From: BRH-c32 sp041674625
GTDB taxonomy: Bacteria > Bacteroidota > Ignavibacteria > Ignavibacteriales > Melioribacteraceae
DNA: 64,000 nucleotides
Direction of reading: 5' to 3'
Assembly (NCBI GenBank): GCA_041674625.1
Contig: JBAYVI010000001.1
Location: 1 to 64,000 of the forward strand
Part shown: piece after piece, positions 48,077 to 56,462 of the stretch
Numbering within the stretch: the stretch's first letter is position 1
Layout of the letters: each line of letters opens with the position of its first letter
Notes under the pieces: model-generated
The model's input: the letters and a program-made list of their open reading frames with translations, nothing else
The model's database searches: none
Told to the model about the DNA's origin: nothing
Position numbers and translations under genes: made by a program

Positions 48077-48703
48077 ATGAAAAATATTAAACTTGCAATA
48101 GCAGTCCCATTAAGTCATAACAGCGTTCCATTACAGTTCTTCGAGTCATATGTAGCGATGTTGAAGCCATGTAGACATATGTTCATTCATGCTAGTAGCT
48201 ATCAAGGTGTCGATCATATGCGCAATCAGTTAATTGAAGGAGCAATAGTATACAATTGTTCACATATATTATTCCTTGATGTAGACCATCGGCATCATCC
48301 AGAAACAATTACAAAACTATTATCTCATAAATTGCCCATTGTCTCAGGTCTTTCATATATGCGCAATGCTGATTATGAACCATGTATGTTTCGTGGGATG
48401 ATAAATAAATATGAAACGATTACAGAGTGGGAAGAAAATTCTTTGGTTGAAGTAGATAGTGTTGGCGCTGCCTGTTTATTAGTTGATATGAAAGTATTTA
48501 ACGACATACAAAGGCCATATTTCAAATTTATGGAAAATCCCGACCCAACTGCAAAATATGGAATAGGAGAAGACGTAGTATTCTGCAATAAGGCAAAACA
48601 AGCAGGATATAAAATTTATGTAGACACAAGCTGTACTAATAAACACATTGGACAAATTGAAGTAGATGGAGATATTTATAAAAAATGGAATGGTGCTAAT
48701 TAA
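48077..48703 (+). CDS. GT-A type glycosyltransferase-like protein
   Basis: The 208-residue paralogue of the 40783 and 56455 products: IKLAIAVPLSHN start, LFLDVDHRHHPET metal site, EVDSVGAACLLVD. It has no Shine-Dalgarno site; see the promoter at 48043. It opens the sugar cassette. Confidence 0.75.
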   Translation: MKNIKLAIAVPLSHNSVPLQFFESYVAMLKPCRHMFIHASSYQGVDHMRNQLIEGAIVYNCSHILFLDVDHRHHPETITKLLSHKLPIVSGLSYMRNADYEPCMFRGMINKYETITEWEENSLVEVDSVGAACLLVDMKVFNDIQRPYFKFMENPDPTAKYGIGEDVVFCNKAKQAGYKIYVDTSCTNKHIGQIEVDGDIYKKWNGAN

Positions 48704-49275
48704 TGTTAAACTATAAAGATGTATACAATAAAGTTTATTCTGAAAAAGATGATTATGGAGACATAAAGCATTCAAGGCCAGATTTAAAAGAAAAAGTTAT
48801 TTTGGACTTTATCGATAACAAAGATGGGACGGTATTGGATATCGGTTCTGGTTCTGGTTATTATTTATCCTCATTGATTAATCATGGAATACACGCCTTC
48901 GGTATAGAAGTTAGTGATATTTGCTGTGAAAAATATCTAACAAGCTTACCACATAAATGTACAGATATAATTAAATATTCTAAATTCAATACCACTCCTA
49001 AATTTGATTATGCAATATGCAACGATTTTATTGAACATATTTATATTGAAGATTTAGACAGCGTGTTAAAATCAATTGTTAAATTAAGTGGCGATTGTTT
49101 ATTTGGAATTGCTAATCACAATGAATTTTTGTGCGGTATGCAAATTCACCAGATAGTCCAAGGTGTTAACTTTTGGATTGAAAAACTAAATGAATACTAT
49201 AAAAATGTAGAATTGGTTTCTATTTTAATGGATTCTAGGTTCTTTTTTGTAAAATGTTCTAACAAAAAAAGATGA
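48703..49275 (+). CDS. SAM-dependent methyltransferase
   Basis: The 190-residue protein has motif I VLDIGSGSGYYL (about 45-56) and a Rossmann methyltransferase layout with FDYAICNDFIEHI as motif IV-like strand. It likely methylates a sugar or glycan. Its frame stops at an A7 tract (49264-49270); the +1 frame stays open to 49366 with coding-like sequence, so the native C-terminus may be longer. Confidence 0.75.
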   Translation: MLNYKDVYNKVYSEKDDYGDIKHSRPDLKEKVILDFIDNKDGTVLDIGSGSGYYLSSLINHGIHAFGIEVSDICCEKYLTSLPHKCTDIIKYSKFNTTPKFDYAICNDFIEHIYIEDLDSVLKSIVKLSGDCLFGIANHNEFLCGMQIHQIVQGVNFWIEKLNEYYKNVELVSILMDSRFFFVKCSNKKR

Positions 49276-49362
49276 TATTTCAGAAACTAATGAAGGATTT
49301 TATGACGCTATCAAATCAACTAATACTGATGAGACTAATAATTTATCGGGTGAGTTAATTAA

Positions 49363-50220
49363 ATGAAAATTTTGGTCTTAGGTGCTAGTGGGATGCTTGG
49401 CAGTTCTATGCTAAATGTAATGAGCGAAAATAAAAAATTAGATGTATTCGGAACAGTAAGGGGAAAATCAGATAAGAAATTTTTTACCCAACAAATCCAA
49501 GATAAAGTTCTCCATAACGTAAATATAGAAAATGAAAATACATTAAATGGATTGTTCGTTTCTTTAAAGCCAGACGTAGTTATTAATTGTGTTGGGATAG
49601 TAAAGCAAATTGATGACGCGAATAGTCCGTTAAAATCTATAGCTATAAATTCTTTGTTCCCCCATAAATTGAAATCATTATGCGATTCTTTTGATTCTAG
49701 GTTAATACATATCAGTACAGATTGTGTATTCTCTGGTAAATATGGGATGTATAAAGAAGAAGATGTCTCTGACTGTACAGATTTTTATGGCAAGACTAAA
49801 TATTTAGGAGAGGTTATTTCAGATAGATCGTTAACGATAAGAACCTCTATAATTGGCCCAGAGTTAAAAACGAACCATGGATTACTTAACTGGTTTTTAA
49901 GTCAAGGAAAAGAATGCAATGGGTATAGCAATGCGGTTTTTAGTGGTTTCCCAACTGTAGTATTGTCCCAGATATTAAGAGATATCATTATTCACGATGA
50001 GTCGATTAGTGGGTTATATAACATTGCTTCTGAAAAAATTTCAAAATTTGATTTACTGAGATTAATAGCTGATATTTATAAAAAAGATATTAAAATTAAT
50101 GACTATAAAGATTTTACAATCGATAGGTCTTTAGATGGTTCTAAATTTAATTTAAAGTCTGGGTACATAACTCCTAATTGGGAAAGCATGATTAATACAA
50201 TGAGAGGTATTAATGTTTAG
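49363..50220 (+). CDS. RmlD-like sugar-nucleotide reductase
   Basis: The 285-residue SDR enzyme has GASGMLGSS (NAD(P) site, 7-15), STDCVFSGKYG and the YGKTK catalytic pair near 143. It lacks the C-terminal cupin of FnlB/CapF, like WbvR, which reduces a 4-keto UDP-sugar. It works with the next two genes. Confidence 0.8.
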   Translation: MKILVLGASGMLGSSMLNVMSENKKLDVFGTVRGKSDKKFFTQQIQDKVLHNVNIENENTLNGLFVSLKPDVVINCVGIVKQIDDANSPLKSIAINSLFPHKLKSLCDSFDSRLIHISTDCVFSGKYGMYKEEDVSDCTDFYGKTKYLGEVISDRSLTIRTSIIGPELKTNHGLLNWFLSQGKECNGYSNAVFSGFPTVVLSQILRDIIIHDESISGLYNIASEKISKFDLLRLIADIYKKDIKINDYKDFTIDRSLDGSKFNLKSGYITPNWESMINTMRGINV

Positions 50221-51223
50221 TAACAAAACGGTATTAATAACAGGTGGAACGGGATCATTTGGGAGCGTTGTCGCGAAACGGTTACTGACTAACAACGTAA
50301 AAGAAGTTCGGATATTTAGCCGCGACGAAAAGAAACAAGAAGATATGAGAATCTCGGTGAACGATGCGAGATTGAAATTCTATATTGGTGATGTCAGAGA
50401 TTACGGTAGTGTTGATTCTGCGATGATAGGGGTCAATTATGTATTCAATGCCGCCGCACTTAAGCAAGTACCTTCATGCGAATTTTTCCCAATGGAGGCG
50501 ATAAAAACCAATGTTATTGGTGCCGATAATGTGATGAGTTCTGCAATAAAGAATAATGTAGAGCGGGTTGTTATTTTAAGTACTGATAAATCTGTTTATC
50601 CAATTAATGCAATGGGCATGACGAAAGCTATTTCTGAAAAGGTAATGGTCTCAAAGGCGATGAAACAACGTGCTGGAGAAACGGTATTATGTGCTACTAG
50701 ATATGGTAATGTAATGGCTTCCCGTGGATCTGTAATTCCCTTGTTTGTATCTCAATTAAAAAATAATGAGGAATTAACGGTAACAGACCCAGATATGACA
50801 AGATTTCTTATGTCCTTAGACGATTCAATAGATTTGGTATTTTATGCTTTGATAAATGGTGGACAAGGTGATATTTTTGTTCAAAAGTCTCCAGCATCGA
50901 CCGTGGGTGTTTTGGCCCAAGCATTAAAAGAAATGTTTGCAAAAGATAATAATATAAAAATTATTGGAACTCGACACGGAGAAAAATTATTTGAATCACT
51001 TATTTCAAGGGAAGAGATGGTAAGAGCCGTTGATCATGGGGATTATTATTGTATTAATCCGGATAATAGGGATTTAAATTATAATAAGTATTTCGATTCA
51101 GGAAATACGAATATTGATAAGATACAAGATTACACTTCACATAATACTACTAGATTGAGCATTGAAGAAACTAAAGAATTGTTGTTTTCATTGGATTATA
51201 TTAAGGAAGAGTTGAATGCTTAA
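50213..51223 (+). CDS. UDP-GlcNAc 4,6-dehydratase/5-epimerase (FnlA/CapE/WbvB type)
   Basis: The 336-residue protein is a soluble FlaA1-like dehydratase: TGGTGSFG (8-15), AALKQVPSCEFFPMEAIKTN, STDKSVYPINAMGMTKA with Met in place of the usual Tyr of YxxxK, and GDIFVQKSPA. Such enzymes convert UDP-GlcNAc to 4-keto-6-deoxy sugars. It overlaps both neighbours by eight bases. Confidence 0.85.
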   Translation: MFSNKTVLITGGTGSFGSVVAKRLLTNNVKEVRIFSRDEKKQEDMRISVNDARLKFYIGDVRDYGSVDSAMIGVNYVFNAAALKQVPSCEFFPMEAIKTNVIGADNVMSSAIKNNVERVVILSTDKSVYPINAMGMTKAISEKVMVSKAMKQRAGETVLCATRYGNVMASRGSVIPLFVSQLKNNEELTVTDPDMTRFLMSLDDSIDLVFYALINGGQGDIFVQKSPASTVGVLAQALKEMFAKDNNIKIIGTRHGEKLFESLISREEMVRAVDHGDYYCINPDNRDLNYNKYFDSGNTNIDKIQDYTSHNTTRLSIEETKELLFSLDYIKEELNA

Positions 51224-52322
51224 GGTGATGACAATTGTTGGGACTAGGCCCGAATTAATAAAAATGTCTAGGGTTATAGATAAATTAGATAAAAATACAA
51301 ATCATATTTTAGTACATACTGGTCAGAATTATGACTATGAGTTGAATCAGATTTTTTTCGACGAACTTAAAATAAGAAAACCAGATTATTTTTTAGAAGT
51401 TGCTGGTGAAAATACAGCACAAACGATAGCAAACATTATCGAAAGAACAGATAAGGTAATAGAGGCAGAAAGTCCAGATGCTTTTGTAATATACGGAGAT
51501 ACCAATTCGTGTCTTTCTGTAATTTCAGCCAAAAGGAGAAAAGTGCCTGTATTCCATATGGAAGCAGGCAATAGGTGTTTTGATCAAAGAGTTCCAGAAG
51601 AATTAAATAGAAAGATAATAGACCAGTTATCTGATATTAATATTGTTTTATCTGATAGAGCTAGAGAAAATCTTGTACTAGAAGGAATAAGACCAGAAAC
51701 TATATTTAAGTCTGGTTCTCATATGAAAGAAGTTTTAGATTACTACATGTCTGATGTGTATAGGTCAGACGTACTAAATAGATTAAAATTAAAAAGTTCA
51801 AGTTATTTTGTGTTTAGTTTTCATAGGGAAGAAAATATTGACGACATAGATAATTTAAAAACTATAATTAAATCGATAAAGGCAGTATCTGCAACATATA
51901 ACCTCCCTGTTATAGTATCCACTCACCCTAGAACAAAGAAAGCATTAGATGATTTAAATATTAGTACAGATGAAAAGATTATTTTTAGTAAGCCGTTTGG
52001 GTTATTTGATTACATAAAGTTGCAAATCAATGCAAAATGTGTTGTCTCAGATAGCGGTACAATAACAGAAGAGAGTTCTCTACTCGGTTTTCCTGCTGTT
52101 ACTATTAGGAATACTCATGAAAGGCCAGAGGGAATGGATAATGGTGTTTTAATCATGTCTGGTGTAGATACTGGGTCAATAATGGATTCGGTAGATGTTG
52201 CTATAAAATGCGGCAAGCCACATGCGATTGATGAATACAATAAACAAGATGTATCTACCCATATATTAAAATTGATATATAGTCATACTGGATACATTAA
52301 TAGAACCGTATGGCATAAATAA
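51216..52322 (+). CDS. UDP-sugar 2-epimerase (FnlC/CapG/WbvD type)
   Basis: The 368-residue protein has the non-hydrolysing epimerase core (MTIVGTRPELIKM, HTGQNYDYELNQIFF, HREENI, SDSGTITEESSLLG). The block FHMEAGNRCFDQRVPEELNR is typical of the L-sugar branch (FnlC, CapG) rather than WecB. It should give the final UDP-L-QuiNAc or UDP-L-FucNAc product. Confidence 0.85.
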   Translation: MLKVMTIVGTRPELIKMSRVIDKLDKNTNHILVHTGQNYDYELNQIFFDELKIRKPDYFLEVAGENTAQTIANIIERTDKVIEAESPDAFVIYGDTNSCLSVISAKRRKVPVFHMEAGNRCFDQRVPEELNRKIIDQLSDINIVLSDRARENLVLEGIRPETIFKSGSHMKEVLDYYMSDVYRSDVLNRLKLKSSSYFVFSFHREENIDDIDNLKTIIKSIKAVSATYNLPVIVSTHPRTKKALDDLNISTDEKIIFSKPFGLFDYIKLQINAKCVVSDSGTITEESSLLGFPAVTIRNTHERPEGMDNGVLIMSGVDTGSIMDSVDVAIKCGKPHAIDEYNKQDVSTHILKLIYSHTGYINRTVWHK

Positions 52323-52353
52323 TGATAACGGTTAATGTGTTATTAGTGAAGCA

Positions 52354-53178
52354 ATGAAAAGAATACCTAAGATAGTTCATATGTATTGGGACGGAACACC
52401 TATGTCTAAACTACAGACTTTTACTGTAACTTCTTTTTGTAGGTTAAATCCAGATTGGAAAGTAATAGTACATCTTGATAAATTAAGGTATCGTGGGAAC
52501 AATAAATATATACCTTCCTATGTACGAGAAGATTATTTCCATATAGTGAAGGATAATAAACAAGTTAATATAGATGAAGTAAATCTTTCTGATTATGGCG
52601 TCAGTGGAGATTTACATCCGATATTAAGATCAGATATATTGAGGTATCATTGGCTATATAATGAGGGAGGTGTTTGGTCAGATTTTGATGTTATTTGGTT
52701 AAAACCTATTCATTATTTAAGCACTATAGCTGGAACTGATTCATTTGGGGTTACTTTATGCATGTACGATGGGAAAAAGAAACATCATAATGTAAGTGTA
52801 TTGGTCAGTTCCAAAGGCCACGAATTTTATAGGTATGCCATATATTTATGCAATGAAATAAAAAATAAAATAACAGAAAACCCGGACCATCAGGAGTTCG
52901 GGAATTCAATTTTTAATAAAGCATTCCCTAAGCCTGAAGACGCCTTGAGTAAATTCCCAGATATGATTAATTTAAAATATGAAACATTTTTCCCGTATTC
53001 TATTTTTAATATGGACGCGCTGTATTTAAGTACGGACTTAACGTATATAACAGACTCGGTTATTGGTGTACATTGGTTTAACGGCCACAAGTATAGTAAG
53101 GACTACGTAAATAACAATGGTTTCAGTAGAGATTGTAGTATGACAGAAATCATTAAAAATGAGGGTTATAATGACTAA
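52354..53178 (+). CDS. GT32-like glycosyltransferase
   Basis: The 274-residue protein has IPKIVHMYWDG at the start and RSDILRYHWLYNEGGVWSDFDVIWLKP (about 88-115) with the DFD metal motif of the capsular/Och1-like GT32 family. A related copy is at 54815. It probably extends a glycan. Confidence 0.85.
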   Translation: MKRIPKIVHMYWDGTPMSKLQTFTVTSFCRLNPDWKVIVHLDKLRYRGNNKYIPSYVREDYFHIVKDNKQVNIDEVNLSDYGVSGDLHPILRSDILRYHWLYNEGGVWSDFDVIWLKPIHYLSTIAGTDSFGVTLCMYDGKKKHHNVSVLVSSKGHEFYRYAIYLCNEIKNKITENPDHQEFGNSIFNKAFPKPEDALSKFPDMINLKYETFFPYSIFNMDALYLSTDLTYITDSVIGVHWFNGHKYSKDYVNNNGFSRDCSMTEIIKNEGYND

Positions 53179-54004
53179 AAGAAATATTTTTTTATTTAAG
53201 GCAGAAGGAAAAGAAAATTTCGGAGAATACTTATGTAAGAGTGTTATACAAAAGATGGGGTTTGGACTTAATAATTATTCTAATGTTAACCAGATAACAG
53301 AACCAATTGATTATATAATGACTGGGATAGGTGGATTTCTAAACAATGAAATCCATTCTTTATATTTAACTAAAGCCAAGAAGTGGTATGTGTGGGGTAG
53401 CGGAGTTCATTGCATTCCTTTACCTTGGCATAAATTATCGGAAGACATCATAAAGAACAAATGTATTATAACTGCTTTAAGAGGTCCGATGACCAGGGAT
53501 TATTACGGGATCAAAGATGATATTACACTAGGTGATGCTGGCTACTTAGCTTCTTATTTTTTTAAATTCCCAGTAAATGAGAAGAAGAAGAATGTACTCA
53601 TTAATCATCATTATGATAATGTTAAAAAACCGATGAAAGGAATAGATATTCATATATCGTCTTTGATGGACTCAGACATTAATGGTTCTTTTGACAATCA
53701 GTTTAAATACATATTGAATAGTATATGTAACGCAAATATAGTAATGACTAGCTCTATGCACGTAGCTATAGTTGCTTATTCTTATGGTATTCCCTTTGCA
53801 ATGGTAGCCAAGAGAGAGACTGATTTAGTTAAAGAGTGGAAGTGGCATGATACATTATTGAATATGGGCATAACAAAGAAAATAGTATTGTGTGAGAGTA
53901 TAGAAGATGGTTGGGCTTGGTGGAACAGTGTTCAGAAAGATATACGTCCAATTACTAAAGAATATCAGGGAACAATAATAAAGGCATTTCCCGTAATACT
54001 ATGA
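53171..54004 (+). CDS. Polysaccharide pyruvyltransferase-like protein
   Basis: The start is the ATG at 53171 (GAGGGTTATA). The 277-residue protein matches the pyruvyltransferase family: NFGEYLCKSVI, GIGGFLN, VWGSGVH, ALRGPMTRDYYG, GDAGYL, SSMHVAIVAYSYGIPF. The family adds ketal pyruvate, an acidic group, to sugars. It overlaps both neighbours. Confidence 0.8.
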   Translation: MTKRNIFLFKAEGKENFGEYLCKSVIQKMGFGLNNYSNVNQITEPIDYIMTGIGGFLNNEIHSLYLTKAKKWYVWGSGVHCIPLPWHKLSEDIIKNKCIITALRGPMTRDYYGIKDDITLGDAGYLASYFFKFPVNEKKKNVLINHHYDNVKKPMKGIDIHISSLMDSDINGSFDNQFKYILNSICNANIVMTSSMHVAIVAYSYGIPFAMVAKRETDLVKEWKWHDTLLNMGITKKIVLCESIEDGWAWWNSVQKDIRPITKEYQGTIIKAFPVIL

Positions 54005-54822
54005 AGTGTTATTTAGCATATTCAGCAAATCCAGATGTAAGACATAAAGCGTCAACTGGGGGATTTTGCAAAGAATTTTTACGTTTTTGCATAGAGGGGA
54101 AAATAATAGATAAGTCAATACTAACAATTCTTGGAGAAGGAGAAGAAGCTTTAATCCCAAGAACTATAATTACTGATGATATAGAGAAGATAATGTCTAC
54201 GAAGAGTAATTCTATATATGATAAAACTAATCCATTATCCATTTTATCTAGTTTGAATAAAAACGAAAGTTATATTTTTGTAGGTTTGCCATGTCATATT
54301 TACTCAGTTAAAAAATATTGCAGCAAACACAATATCCGAATTATAACAATATCTTTATTCTGCAATCATACATCAGACAATAAATATTATAAAAGTGTTT
54401 TAGATAAAGCAAACCTGAGTGAAATAGATGTAAAACATTTCGAATATAGAGGATCTGGATGGCCTGGGTTTGAAAAAATAATTACCAATGAAGACCAGGA
54501 AATTAAGATTGACCATATAGAGGGATGGGATAATTATGTAAAAAAATATATGCAAATGCTACCAAAATGCAAGGTGTGCACCAGAATGATTTCGGAAGAA
54601 GCAGACATATGTGTTGGCGATGCATGGATGCAAAAAGTATTAAATAACGATAGCAATGGAACTAATATGGTTGTGGCGATGACCACAACAGCGGATAAAC
54701 TTGTAATGGATTGTTGTAAAAGTGGATATATTCATATTGAACATTTAGATATATCTGAATTTGAGGCCCAGAATAATAGGTCTGTTAAAATTAAGAAAGA
54801 TAGAAGAGAGGCTTATGAATAG
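54001..54822 (+). CDS. FrhB/FdhB-like protein of glycan clusters
   Basis: The 273-residue protein has RHKASTGGF (16-24), FVGLPCHIYSVKKY, FCNHTSDNKYY, FEYRGSGWPG and a Cys cluster CKVCTR...ADICVGDAW. These are the coenzyme F420 hydrogenase beta-subunit-like domains often found beside pyruvyltransferases in polysaccharide loci, function unclear there. It is unusual in a phage. Confidence 0.8.
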   Translation: MKCYLAYSANPDVRHKASTGGFCKEFLRFCIEGKIIDKSILTILGEGEEALIPRTIITDDIEKIMSTKSNSIYDKTNPLSILSSLNKNESYIFVGLPCHIYSVKKYCSKHNIRIITISLFCNHTSDNKYYKSVLDKANLSEIDVKHFEYRGSGWPGFEKIITNEDQEIKIDHIEGWDNYVKKYMQMLPKCKVCTRMISEEADICVGDAWMQKVLNNDSNGTNMVVAMTTTADKLVMDCCKSGYIHIEHLDISEFEAQNNRSVKIKKDRREAYE

Positions 54823-55675
54823 CTGGAGTATGTCGATCCCTAAGGTTCTCAATTTGTATTGGGGTAAAAATAAACCATTATCTTTTATGAAGTACCTGAC
54901 CGCTTTATCTTTTGTGAAACATAACCCAGATTGGGAGATAATAGTTTATTACCCATCTGTGGTAGAAAGTAAAATATTGTGGGATAGCAATGAACAAAAA
55001 GAATATAATTATGATGACATTGATTATTTTGATAGATTAAGTAATATTAAAAATTTATCTTTAAGGAAAACCGAGTTTGGTGAATTTTCAAACTTATCAG
55101 AAGTACATAAATCAGATCTCATTAGGCTTAAAATATTATCAACATCAGGTGGGGTTTGGTCAGATTTTGATATTTTTTATACAAAATCGATTAATGAATT
55201 CGATCTAAATAATACTGACAATAAATTAAAAGATACATTTGTTTGCTTCACTAGTTATCATAGTATCGGGTTTTTAATGAGTTCTGGGAATAATAAATTC
55301 TTTGAAGAACTATATAAAATGGCAATATATAATATAAAAAATGCTGAAAATCTACAATACCAAAATTTAGGTAGGGATTTATATAATTATTTTTTTAAAT
55401 ATAATGATTATAAAGCGATTAATTATTCAATTAAATTCAATTGTAACATTGCAAACATTACATTTGAAACGGTATATCCACTACAATGGAACCAGATAGA
55501 TTTAATATTTGGCGATAACAAACAGCGATTACCAGAAAATACAGTTGGCGTACATTGGTTTGCTGGATCTCCAATAACATCTAGTGTAGAGAATAAAATT
55601 ACAGAAGAAAATATCCACCTTAATAAAGATAAATTCCTTCTAAAACTAATGTGTGAATTACTTGAAGAAATATAG
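54815..55675 (+). CDS. GT32-like glycosyltransferase
   Basis: The start is the ATG at 54815 (GAGAGGCTT), overlapping the previous stop. The 286-residue protein has IPKVLNLYWGK, KSDLIRLKILSTSGGVWSDFDIFY with DFD, and TVGVHWFAGS. It is a diverged copy of the product at 52354. Confidence 0.85.
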   Translation: MNSWSMSIPKVLNLYWGKNKPLSFMKYLTALSFVKHNPDWEIIVYYPSVVESKILWDSNEQKEYNYDDIDYFDRLSNIKNLSLRKTEFGEFSNLSEVHKSDLIRLKILSTSGGVWSDFDIFYTKSINEFDLNNTDNKLKDTFVCFTSYHSIGFLMSSGNNKFFEELYKMAIYNIKNAENLQYQNLGRDLYNYFFKYNDYKAINYSIKFNCNIANITFETVYPLQWNQIDLIFGDNKQRLPENTVGVHWFAGSPITSSVENKITEENIHLNKDKFLLKLMCELLEEI

Positions 55676-56462
55676 TATTGTGTTTCCTTATTATAAAAGA
55701 TCTAGTCAACTCCATAATTCACTTATTTCGTTCCAACATCACTATAAAGATAGAAATGATTATGAAGTAATTGTCGTTGAAGATATTAAAAACTATAATA
55801 ATGCAGAAGAACACGAAAAACTATTAAAAGTATTAAAGTTTTATACACAAAATGCCGATAAGGTAGTTAATATAAAACTGATAAAATCGAGCTTTGAGAA
55901 TTGTTATAATCCAGCTCCTTTATTTAATTTAGGAGTGAAAAACGCTAGTGGCGAATATTTAATTATAACAAATCCAGAGATATTCCATAAAGATAATATA
56001 TTGAGTGCATGTGATGATATATTGTCTAAATACGATGACCATTATATAGTATTTTCTTGCCTTAATGTTGATGAGTATCCTAAAAGTGTATCTGATTTTG
56101 ATGAATTTACTTTTAAACCAAAAATGTGGTATCAACATTTAAAATATAGAAATGCTTTATTCCATTTCTGTTCCTGCTTGTCGAAGAGACAGTATGAAGA
56201 AATTGGGGGATTTGATGAAATATATTCATTAGGTATTGCATACGATGATGACGATTTCAGAGAAACAATAAATAAAGCAGGGATTCAATTCATAGCAACT
56301 GATTCATTTTTAACATTGCATCAAGATCATGGAAGTGTGTTTGATAAATTGCCTGATTATGAAAAGAGATTGAATAGAAATAAAGCGTTGTATTATTTGA
56401 AGAAGCAAAATAAGTCAAGTGAGTATATTAACCAATTTTTAGGAGAGAATTTTGGTGGATAA
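55653..56462 (+). CDS. GT2-like glycosyltransferase
   Basis: The 269-residue protein (GTG start at 55653) has YSIVFPYYKRSSQLHNSL, EVIVVEDI (DxD-like), FNLGVKNASGEYLIITNPE and GGFDEIYSLGIAYDDDDF, a GT2 family A fold. A sigma-28 promoter sequence is embedded in codons 61-70. It probably adds a sugar to the cassette's glycan. Confidence 0.8.
   Translation: MNYLKKYSIVFPYYKRSSQLHNSLISFQHHYKDRNDYEVIVVEDIKNYNNAEEHEKLLKVLKFYTQNADKVVNIKLIKSSFENCYNPAPLFNLGVKNASGEYLIITNPEIFHKDNILSACDDILSKYDDHYIVFSCLNVDEYPKSVSDFDEFTFKPKMWYQHLKYRNALFHFCSCLSKRQYEEIGGFDEIYSLGIAYDDDDFRETINKAGIQFIATDSFLTLHQDHGSVFDKLPDYEKRLNRNKALYYLKKQNKSSEYINQFLGENFGG
55834..55861 (+). promoter_or_regulatory. Sigma-28 promoter inside the GT2 gene
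   Basis: TAAAGTTT, 12 bases, GCCGATAA, both perfect, in codons for LKFYTQNADK. It could feed the last transferase and the tail tube gene. Confidence 0.75.
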
